Source: Alkalimonas delamerensis (GTDB lineage Bacteria; Pseudomonadota; Gammaproteobacteria; Enterobacterales; Alteromonadaceae). From it: a DNA stretch of 64,000 nucleotides. The translations under genes were made by a program, and so were the position numbers. Under the pieces are notes generated by a model, which saw only the letters and a program-made list of their open reading frames with translations, was not told the DNA's origin and did not search any database. Below, piece after piece: positions 52,755 through 60,261 of this stretch (positions are counted from its first letter, which is position 1; every line of letters starts with the position of its first letter). The stretch is taken from positions 186,001 to 250,000 of the forward strand of contig NZ_JAUZVY010000003.1 of the NCBI RefSeq assembly GCF_030717955.1, in the 5' to 3' direction.

Positions 52755-53696
52755 TTGAACCAGCGTATTGGCAGCATGCTGCTTGCCTTTTGTTTAGGCA
52801 TTATGCTTTGCTGTGGCACTTTCCGGGCGCTGAGTGATGACCTGGCCAGGGTGTCACCGGGCCAACTTGCCGGCAATCTGACGTCCACGGGCTCGGATAG
52901 TTTGAACAGTCTGATGCAAGCTTGGTCGTTGCACTTTATGCAGCAACATCCTGGGCTCAATGTGCAAATTCAAGCCAGTGGTTCAGCAACGGCGGCGGTA
53001 GCCTTAACGGAGTCGACCGCCAACCTTGGGCCAATGAGCCGGCCCATGACGCAGACCGAGCGCCAGCATTTTGAGCGGGTGCATGGGTATCCGCCATTGG
53101 AAATACCGGTCGCACTGGAAAGTCTGGCGGTCTATGTCCATCGCAGCAATCCGTTGCAATCGATAGAACTTGCTGAGTTGGAGTCGTTGTTTTCAGTCGA
53201 GCCGCAGTGTCAGCCAGGGCGGTCTATCCGCCGTTGGTCTGAACTGGGGATAGCCTCGCCACTGGGACCTCGCAGTATCAGTCTGTTTGGCCGCAACTCG
53301 GCATCCGGTACTTATGGCTTTTTAAAGCAGCAACTGCTGTGCCATGGCGATTTTAAGCCAGAAGTGCATGAGTTGCCCGGTGCCGCAGCCGTAATTCAGG
53401 CGGTGGCTCTGGCAGAGAATGGCATTGGTATTGCCGGGACCCGGCACCAAAGCGCTGCTGTTAAAACCGTGCCGCTGATGCAGGATAAGCAGCCGATCGC
53501 TTTGCAGCGCACCTTGTACATTTATTTGAATGCGCATCCGGTGTTGGGGCCGGGGGCTGCGGAACTGGCTTTTATGCAGCTGGTGCTATCTGAAGCCGGG
53601 CAACAGCTGGCGGTGCAGCATGGATTTGAAGCCATGCCTTTGGAGACTCGAGTCGACTTATGGCAGCGATTAACGGAGGCGCTGCATGTGGACTAG
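52755..53696 (+). CDS. Phosphate-type ABC substrate-binding protein (second pst system)
   Basis: This PstS-like periplasmic protein has a signal peptide (hydrophobic MLLAFCLGIMLCC) and the binding motifs TSTGSDSLNSLMQAW near the mature start, QASGSATAAVAL and SLFGRNSASGTYGFL. About 313 residues are predicted from a TTG at 52755 (AGGAG 10 nt upstream); an ATG at 52776 is possible but trims the positive n-region. An out-of-frame ATG at 52748 lies closer to the same ribosome site. It heads the second pst operon and overlaps pstC2 by 11 nt. Confidence 0.85.
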   Translation: MNQRIGSMLLAFCLGIMLCCGTFRALSDDLARVSPGQLAGNLTSTGSDSLNSLMQAWSLHFMQQHPGLNVQIQASGSATAAVALTESTANLGPMSRPMTQTERQHFERVHGYPPLEIPVALESLAVYVHRSNPLQSIELAELESLFSVEPQCQPGRSIRRWSELGIASPLGPRSISLFGRNSASGTYGFLKQQLLCHGDFKPEVHELPGAAAVIQAVALAENGIGIAGTRHQSAAVKTVPLMQDKQPIALQRTLYIYLNAHPVLGPGAAELAFMQLVLSEAGQQLAVQHGFEAMPLETRVDLWQRLTEALHVD

Positions 53697-55404
53697 ACAA
53701 AGTCGGGACTGCTTCAGCCGATGGTTGGTGACTCTGGTTGGTTACAGCGTGCTTCTGGCGTTTGCCATCATCTTCGTTTTTTTAGTCTGGCAGGTATGGC
53801 CCTTGTTTCAGCCCGCCAGCATCAGTGCGCAGTCTTCAGCAGCAGAGCCATCCTTGCCCGACCGCTATCTGGTCGAAGCAAAAAAACACCCGTCTGACAG
53901 CGGCCCGCTTTGGCTGGACAATGGCCTGGATGAGCGGGTGCAGTTGCATGCCGATGGCCGTTTTCGCTGGTACCAGCGACTGAATGAGGATTGGCAACTC
54001 AGTTTGCAGGGCCAGCTGGCGCTTAGCAACTGGCAAGCAGCGACTTTACTTCCGGGCAGTAGAACCTTGTTGGTGGCGGATCAGCAGGCTCAGCTGCACT
54101 CCTGGTTTCGGCTGCATCAGCAGCTGATCGCGCGGCCGGGCATCGCCTTGCACCAGAGCGAGGTGCTGGCGCTGATCCCGTTGTCGGCCGATACCTTTTT
54201 CAGCCTGCACCCAGAGGTGTTGCACTGGTACCATGCAACCACCGGCAAGCGCCTGACTGAGCTGCGACTGCCGGATCAGCCGTTGCAACAGCTTCAGCTC
54301 AGTGCCGATCGTCAGCAGTTGCGACTGGACTGGGGTGCTGGACAGAGCAAGGACTACCAACTGCATTGGCAGCATCCTGCGGTGGCCGGCGGCCAGTTGT
54401 GGTCGAAGGTGCATTACGAAGGCCGGCGCGAGGCTGCTTATGTCTGGCAAACGGCGGCAGCAGCCGATGATAGCAGCCCACGTTTATCCTTGGTACCTCT
54501 GACCTCAGGTACCTTAAAAGCGGCGGCCTATGCCATGCTGTTTGCGACGCCTTTGGCGATTTTGGCTGCGGTCTTTACTGCGTTTTACCTGCCGGAGCGC
54601 TGGCGTCACCGGACGCGGGCCACCATGGAAATGCTGGAATCGATGCCAACGGTGATCCTGGGCTTTATTGCCGCCTTTTTACTGGCGCCCTGGTTGGAGA
54701 AGCAGTTGATGCTGTTTTTTGTGCTGCTGGTGTTGGTGCCGGCCGTCTTGCTAGTGTGCAGTGGACTCTGGTTTCACTGGCGCCAACGGCAACAAAAGCA
54801 AGCCGAGCAGCCGGGCGCTCTGCTGCTGCTGTCGCTGGTCGCAGGCGTTGTGTTGGCGCTGATGCTGGCGCCCGTGCTGGAGCATGCCTGGTTCGATGGC
54901 AGCTTGCAGCTCTGGCTGGCCGGGCAGGGTATTGACTATCAGCAGCGCAATGCGTTGATTATTGGCATGGCGATGGGGCTGGCGGTGATCCCCTGCATCT
55001 TCAGCCTGACCGAAGAGGTGGTTTCCCAGGTACCAGCCTCGCTCACGCAAGGGGTGCTGGCGCTGGGAGCCAGTCGCTGGCAAACGTTAAGCAGCATGGT
55101 GTTGCCAGTGGCCGCACCAGGGATCCTGGCGGCGATACTGCTTGGGCTTGGACGGGCGCTTGGCGAAACCATGATTTTAATCATGGCAACCGGCAATACC
55201 CCGCTGCTTGGTTTTGACCCTTTTGAAGGCATGCGTACTCTGACCGCCAGTCTGGCATTGGAAATGCCGGAGGCGGCGGTCGGCTCCAGTCATTTTAAAG
55301 TTCTGTTGCTGGCAGCCTTGTTGCTGCTGGTGTTAACCTTCTTGATCAATACGCTGGTGTCCTTGCTCAGACAACGGATCCGTCAGCGCTATCAGCAGCT
55401 TTAG
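53686..55404 (+). CDS. Phosphate ABC transporter permease PstC, second system
   Basis: This 572-residue permease has TM1 near residues 17-38. A large periplasmic segment (about 40-275) follows, whose short repeats (HADGRFRWY, DQQAQLHSWF, PEVLHWYHATTGKRL, SADRQQLRLDWG) suggest a WD40/beta-propeller-like fold. The core then resumes with ALYAMLFATPLAILAA-like helices and the EAA loop LTQGVLALGASRWQTLSS. Long PstC proteins of this kind are known from Pseudomonas. It overlaps the binding-protein gene. Confidence 0.9.
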   Translation: MWTRQSRDCFSRWLVTLVGYSVLLAFAIIFVFLVWQVWPLFQPASISAQSSAAEPSLPDRYLVEAKKHPSDSGPLWLDNGLDERVQLHADGRFRWYQRLNEDWQLSLQGQLALSNWQAATLLPGSRTLLVADQQAQLHSWFRLHQQLIARPGIALHQSEVLALIPLSADTFFSLHPEVLHWYHATTGKRLTELRLPDQPLQQLQLSADRQQLRLDWGAGQSKDYQLHWQHPAVAGGQLWSKVHYEGRREAAYVWQTAAAADDSSPRLSLVPLTSGTLKAAAYAMLFATPLAILAAVFTAFYLPERWRHRTRATMEMLESMPTVILGFIAAFLLAPWLEKQLMLFFVLLVLVPAVLLVCSGLWFHWRQRQQKQAEQPGALLLLSLVAGVVLALMLAPVLEHAWFDGSLQLWLAGQGIDYQQRNALIIGMAMGLAVIPCIFSLTEEVVSQVPASLTQGVLALGASRWQTLSSMVLPVAAPGILAAILLGLGRALGETMILIMATGNTPLLGFDPFEGMRTLTASLALEMPEAAVGSSHFKVLLLAALLLLVLTFLINTLVSLLRQRIRQRYQQL

Positions 55405-55412
55405 GAGCTACA

Positions 55413-56780
55413 ATGCGGCAATGGTGGCAACAAGGCAGTCCCTGGGTATGGCTTAGCGCTTCTGCCTTGCTGTTGTGCCTTGGCCTGTTTATGGCGTTGT
55501 TGGGACTGATTGCGGTGAAAGGCATGCAGCACTTTTGGCCTGCGCCCTTGGTGCAATTCCAGCTTAGCGAGCAGGACACACCCCAGCTGGGCCGATTGGT
55601 TCGCCAGGTATCGGACCGTTCCGAGGCGGCGACAAACGGGCTCTGGCTGCTGGACCGTGGTGATGGGCTGAGCAAGGAGAATGCGGAGAATACGGCTTCG
55701 TCGGGGCGTTATCTGCTGCTCGAAGCGCAGCAGCTTTTGCCTGAGCGACCATCGAATGCAGTGCTGGTGCAGCTGCATGATGGCCGCACCCTTTATGGCA
55801 CCATGCTTGACGCTGCCGAGGTTTGGCAAAGCCAGGAGCAGGCAGAAACCGGGCTTTGGCTGGAACTGGCTTCACAACGGCCGGTACTGCTTCCGGCAGA
55901 GGATATCCGTGCCTACTGGTTGCCCAATCAGTTAAGCTTGTGGCAGCGAGGGGCGGTTTTCTGGCAGGAGTGGCGTCACTTTTTGACAGCAGCACCCAGT
56001 CAAAATCAAAGTGCCGGTGGCATTTTCCCGGCCATCTTTGGGACTTTGGTGATGGTGCTGTTGATGGCGGTGCTGGTGACGCCTTTTGGCATTTTGGCGG
56101 CGATTTACTTGCACGAGTATGCGCCGAAAAACTGGCTGACTCAGCTAATTCGCACCAGTGTTTACAACCTGGCCGGCATTCCATCGGTGGTCATGGGGGT
56201 CTTTGGGCTGGCCTTTTTTGTCTATGTGCTGGGTGGTAGTCTTGATCGTCTGTTCTACGCGGATCAGCTGCCAGCTCCCACTTTTGGCACGCCCGGCCTG
56301 TTTTGGGCGGCCTTGACCCTGGCGCTCTTGACGCTACCAGTGGTGATCGTGGCTACCGAAGAAGGACTGAGCCGTTTGCCGCAGGCTCAGCGGCTGGGCA
56401 GCTTTGCGCTGGGCGCGACTCAGGCTGAAACCATCTGGAAAGTAGTGGTGCCTCAGGCGGCTCCGGCCATGTTGACCGGTCTTATCCTTGCCATTGCTCG
56501 TGCCGCCGGTGAGGTAGCGCCGCTAATGCTGGTGGGGGTGGTGAAGTCTGCACCGCAGTTGCCGGTCGATATGCAGTTTCCGTTTATTCATCTGGAGCGA
56601 AAGTTCATGCACCTGGGCTATCATTTGTACGATGTTGGTTTTCAAAGCCCGGATGCCGAGGTCGCCATGTCGCTGGTGTATGCCATCGGCCTGGTGTTGT
56701 TGACACTGATTTTGCTGCTGAACCTGAGTGCCTTTTTGTTGCGCCAGCGCTTACGCCGTAAGTACCGGTTAATTGATTAG
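55413..56780 (+). CDS. Phosphate ABC transporter permease PstA, second system
   Basis: This 455-residue permease has TM1 near residues 14-36. A soluble insertion (about 40-185) includes a small strand-rich part (NAVLVQLHDGRTLYGTML), and the core domain follows with FGTLVMVLLMAVLVTPFGIL and the EAA loop LGSFALGATQAETIWKVVVP. It is equal in length to PstA of the first system but clearly divergent, so the duplication is old. It lies 8 nt after pstC2. Confidence 0.9.
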   Translation: MRQWWQQGSPWVWLSASALLLCLGLFMALLGLIAVKGMQHFWPAPLVQFQLSEQDTPQLGRLVRQVSDRSEAATNGLWLLDRGDGLSKENAENTASSGRYLLLEAQQLLPERPSNAVLVQLHDGRTLYGTMLDAAEVWQSQEQAETGLWLELASQRPVLLPAEDIRAYWLPNQLSLWQRGAVFWQEWRHFLTAAPSQNQSAGGIFPAIFGTLVMVLLMAVLVTPFGILAAIYLHEYAPKNWLTQLIRTSVYNLAGIPSVVMGVFGLAFFVYVLGGSLDRLFYADQLPAPTFGTPGLFWAALTLALLTLPVVIVATEEGLSRLPQAQRLGSFALGATQAETIWKVVVPQAAPAMLTGLILAIARAAGEVAPLMLVGVVKSAPQLPVDMQFPFIHLERKFMHLGYHLYDVGFQSPDAEVAMSLVYAIGLVLLTLILLLNLSAFLLRQRLRRKYRLID

Positions 56781-56787
56781 AGTGACT

Positions 56788-57579
56788 ATGCCAACAGCTA
56801 TGCAAACCACTATGCCAACTACCATGCAAACCAAAGTAGCCATTCGTGATTTCTCGTTGTGGTTCCAGCATCAGCTGGTGCTGGACTCCATTGAGTTGAC
56901 CATCCCGCCCAATCAGGTGACTGCCTTGATTGGTCCGTCCGGTTGTGGCAAATCCAGCTTGTTACGGGCGATGAACCGGATGAATGAGCTGATGATTGAT
57001 TGTCGCAACCAAGGGCAGGTTCTGCTGGATGGTCAGAACATTTACCAGCCAGAGACCGATGTCGCGCGATTGCGCTGCCGGGTTGGCATGGTGTTTCAAA
57101 AGCCCAACCCTTTTCCCAAGTCGGTCTACGACAATGTTGCCTTTGGCTTGCGCCTGCAGGGCGAGCGCAGCCGGCGGCATCTGGATGAGCAGGTTGAGTC
57201 GGCTTTAAAGCAGGTTGGGCTATGGAGTGAAGTGAAAAGTCGCTTGCATCAAAATGCGTTGACCCTATCGACCGGCCAGCAGCAGCGGCTGGTGATCGCC
57301 AGAGCCATTGCACTGCAACCCGAGGTGCTGCTGCTGGATGAGCCGGCTTCGGCACTGGATCCGATTTCTACCCTGAAGGTGGAGGAGCTGATCTACGAGC
57401 TAAAAGCCGCCTATACTGTGGTGATTGTGACCCACAATATGCAGCAGGCAGCGCGGGTGTCGGATTACACCGCTTTTTTGAATCAGGGACGGCTGGTGGA
57501 GTGGGCCGCCACCCATACCATTTTTACGCAGCCTGCCTCGCAGCAAACCGAAGATTACATTACCGGCCGTTTTGGCTAA
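56788..57579 (+). CDS. Phosphate ABC transporter ATP-binding protein PstB, second system
   Basis: This 263-residue ATPase has Walker A GPSGCGKSS, Q-loop FQKPNPFPKSVYDN and Walker B VLLLDEPASALDP. The signature is LSTGQQQRLVIAR, with Thr in place of the usual first Gly. It begins with a Met/Thr/Gln-rich repeat (MPTAMQTTMPTTMQT). The ATG at 56788 is chosen over a GTG at 56782 and a TTG at 56773. phoU2 follows after 9 nt. Confidence 0.93.
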   Translation: MPTAMQTTMPTTMQTKVAIRDFSLWFQHQLVLDSIELTIPPNQVTALIGPSGCGKSSLLRAMNRMNELMIDCRNQGQVLLDGQNIYQPETDVARLRCRVGMVFQKPNPFPKSVYDNVAFGLRLQGERSRRHLDEQVESALKQVGLWSEVKSRLHQNALTLSTGQQQRLVIARAIALQPEVLLLDEPASALDPISTLKVEELIYELKAAYTVVIVTHNMQQAARVSDYTAFLNQGRLVEWAATHTIFTQPASQQTEDYITGRFG

Positions 57580-57588
57580 GGACACCCG

Positions 57589-58299
57589 ATGGATACTTTG
57601 CACTTATCCCGCCATATCTCCAGTCAGTTCAATGAAGAAATTGAGCAAATTCGCAATCATGTGATGGCGATGGGCGGTCTGGTGGAGCAGCAGCTGCACC
57701 ATGCCTTGCAGGCCATTGCCAATGGCGATACCGACAAAGCACAGCAGGTAATCGACAACGATCGCAAAGTCAACGACTGGGAGCTCACCATCGACAACGA
57801 GTGCACCCGTATCATTGCCAGGCGTCAGCCGGCAGCCAGTGATTTGCGGCTGGTGATGACGATTTTAAAAACCATAGCCGATTTGGAACGCATTGGCGAT
57901 GAAACCCGCCGCATTGCCATGGTGGCGCTTGAGTCCTTCAACAACGAACAGCAAGACTTGCTGGTGAATTTAGACAACCTCGGGCGTCATGTCTGGCAGA
58001 TGCTGCACGATGTGCTGGATGCTTATGCCCGGATGGATGTCGAAGCGGCCTTGAGTGTCTACAAAGAAGACAAGCGGGTGGACAGGGAGTACGAGGCCAT
58101 TACCCGCCAGTTGATGACCTACATGATTGAAGATCCACGCTCCATTCCCAAAGTGATGAATGTGCTCTGGTCGGCCCGTTCTTTAGAGCGCATTGGCGAT
58201 CGCTGCAAAAATCTGTCGGAGTACATTATTTATCTGGTGAAGGGCAAAGTGGTGCGGCACAGCGATGAGTCTGAGCTGGAGCGCAATGCCCGCAGCTGA
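57589..58299 (+). CDS. PhoU-family protein, second system
   Basis: This 236-residue PhoU protein has the two helical repeats with ASDLRLVMTILKTIADLERIGD and SARSLERIGDRCKN. It closes the second pst operon and may give it feedback control separate from, or redundant with, the first PhoU. AAGGACACCCG precedes the ATG. It is clearly different from the first copy at many positions, so recent duplication is unlikely. Confidence 0.93.
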   Translation: MDTLHLSRHISSQFNEEIEQIRNHVMAMGGLVEQQLHHALQAIANGDTDKAQQVIDNDRKVNDWELTIDNECTRIIARRQPAASDLRLVMTILKTIADLERIGDETRRIAMVALESFNNEQQDLLVNLDNLGRHVWQMLHDVLDAYARMDVEAALSVYKEDKRVDREYEAITRQLMTYMIEDPRSIPKVMNVLWSARSLERIGDRCKNLSEYIIYLVKGKVVRHSDESELERNARS

Positions 58300-58437
58300 T
58301 GGTCATAAAATCGAAATATTTCATTTTTATTGCGTTAGTTCGCAGCTATAATGCCGACTGAATTGCACCAATGCATAAAATATGACCGCTTTTGAAGGCG
58401 AAAAGCCTTTAAGACGGCCTATTCAGGGCAAAAACGC

Positions 58438-60189
58438 ATGAGCTATACATTGTTTGATTTTCTCCAGTTGATTGGTTCGCTGGGGATTTTTATTTTTGGT
58501 ATGAAGATTTTCAGCGAAGGCCTGCAAAAAATAGCTGGCCACCGACTGAAAAGTATCTTGGGCGGCATGACCCGCAATCGCTTGACCGGCGTTTTGACCG
58601 GTTTTGGCACCACTGCCATAACTCAATCCTCCACTACCACCACGGTGATGGCTGTCAGCTTTGTCAACGCTGGCCTGCTGACCTTTGTCCAATCGACCGG
58701 CGTCATTATGGGGGCCAATATCGGCACCACCATTACCGCCTGGATGGTGGCATTGTTCGGCTTTAAATTTCAGATCACCCCGATCGCGGTTGCCGTCATC
58801 GGGGTCTTTTTTGCCTTTTTGTTTTCCAGTAACAGCCGACTGCGCAACATTGCTGAGGCCATGGTGGGCTTTGGTATCCTCTTCATCGGTCTGAACTTTA
58901 TCAAAGACGCGGTGCCGGATATCAACAACAATCCGGCGATGTTTGCGTTTTTGGATGCTTTTACCGACTACGGCTACTTGTCTTTATTGCTGTTTGTGGT
59001 GGTCGGCGCCATCCTGACGCTGCTAACGCAATCTTCCTCGGCGGCAACGGCCATCACCCTGGTGATGCTGTTTGAAGGCTGGATATCCTTCCCGATTGCC
59101 GCGGCGATGATTTTGGGTGAGAACATTGGGACCACCGTGACCGCCAATATTGCGGCTTTGGTGGGCAATGTCCATGCCAAGCGGGCGGCGCGTTTCCATT
59201 TCTTCTTTAATATCGTCGGTGTGCTTTGGATGATGGCGATCATCTTCCCGATGCTGAGTTTGATGGACACGGCGGTGCAATACTTTACCGGCAACCCGGT
59301 ATCGGTGATGGACAGCACTCAGGAAGCCCGTGCCAATGCCACGCTGGCACTGTCCTTGTTCCACACCACCTTTAATGTGCTCAATGTAGTGCTACTGTTT
59401 GCCTTTGTGCCTTACCTCATCCGCTTCGTTGAGTACATTCAGCCGGATCGTGGCGGTGAAGACGAGGAATTCCATCTGCGTTACATCAGTGCCGGTGTGA
59501 TGACCTCGCCCGGTTTGTCGGTGGCTCAGGCGCAGAAAGAAATTCAACAATTTGCCGGTGTGATTGAGAAAATGCATGAGTCGGTCAATGAACTGCTGTT
59601 TGACCCGGACAGCAACCGCGAAAAGCTGATGGAAAAAATCCAAAAATACGAGGATGCGACCGATCAGCTGGAAGTGGAAATATCCGATTATCTGGTGCGG
59701 GTCAGCGAGCACACCAACCTGGAGCACTGGATGACCGAGCGCATTCGCTTTATGCAAACCATGATCAACGACATGGAGCGGATTGCCGACATTTATTACC
59801 AGGTCTCCAAGTTGTCGGAGCGGATGGTCGAAACCAAATCCAGCTGGCCAGAAGATGCCAGCAAGGAAATGGCAGTGATGATGACGGCCTTGCAGCATTC
59901 GATTGTGGCGATGAAAAACAATGTGGCGAAAGAGCCCTCCGCTGTTAGCCTGAAAGATGCCATTGTGCTGGAAGATAAAATCGACAAGCTGCGTGATGAG
60001 TACCGCAACAATCACTACGGCCGGTTGGAAGCCGGTGATTACGCGCCTCGTGCCGGTGTTATTTTCATCGACATGCTGAACCGTCTGGAGCGGATTGGCG
60101 ATCACGTGCTGAATGTCAATGAGTCGGCATCAGGCCGTCGTTTGAAGGCGATGCGGATTGATGGGTTGGCCCAGGCCAGAAAAAGCTAA
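58438..60189 (+). CDS. Na+/phosphate cotransporter with C-terminal PhoU-like domain
   Basis: This sodium-driven low-affinity phosphate carrier of the NptA/YjbB family has 583 residues. Two inverted Na/Pi repeats contain the QSS motifs TTAITQSSTTTTVMAVSF and LLTQSSSAATAITLVM, and about nine helices lie in residues 1-345. A PhoU-like helical domain occupies about 370-565. It follows phoU2 after a 138-nt gap containing a TATAAT (58347-58352), so it may have its own promoter. In E. coli YjbB can act as an exporter, so direction is not certain. Confidence 0.9.
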   Translation: MSYTLFDFLQLIGSLGIFIFGMKIFSEGLQKIAGHRLKSILGGMTRNRLTGVLTGFGTTAITQSSTTTTVMAVSFVNAGLLTFVQSTGVIMGANIGTTITAWMVALFGFKFQITPIAVAVIGVFFAFLFSSNSRLRNIAEAMVGFGILFIGLNFIKDAVPDINNNPAMFAFLDAFTDYGYLSLLLFVVVGAILTLLTQSSSAATAITLVMLFEGWISFPIAAAMILGENIGTTVTANIAALVGNVHAKRAARFHFFFNIVGVLWMMAIIFPMLSLMDTAVQYFTGNPVSVMDSTQEARANATLALSLFHTTFNVLNVVLLFAFVPYLIRFVEYIQPDRGGEDEEFHLRYISAGVMTSPGLSVAQAQKEIQQFAGVIEKMHESVNELLFDPDSNREKLMEKIQKYEDATDQLEVEISDYLVRVSEHTNLEHWMTERIRFMQTMINDMERIADIYYQVSKLSERMVETKSSWPEDASKEMAVMMTALQHSIVAMKNNVAKEPSAVSLKDAIVLEDKIDKLRDEYRNNHYGRLEAGDYAPRAGVIFIDMLNRLERIGDHVLNVNESASGRRLKAMRIDGLAQARKS

Positions 60190-60206
60190 ACAGCTGATAC
60201 CGCAAT

Positions 60207-60240
60207 AAAAAAGCGCCGCTCAAAGAGCGGCGCTTTTGTT
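60207..60240. terminator. Bidirectional terminator between the Na/Pi gene and the protease
   Basis: AAAAGCGCCGCT / AGCGGCGCTTTT form a 12-bp stem with a 5-nt loop, flanked by A and T runs on both sides. It can stop both converging transcripts. Confidence 0.92.
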
Positions 60241-60261
60241 TGGCAGGGAGAAGTTGCCGTA

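Noticed and set aside
58303..58330. Possible Pho box before the Na/Pi gene (TGGTCAT-AAAA-TCGAAAT)
   Set aside because: Only the first half resembles the consensus, and no -10 lies 10 nt downstream. It may be a coincidence in an A/T-rich stretch.
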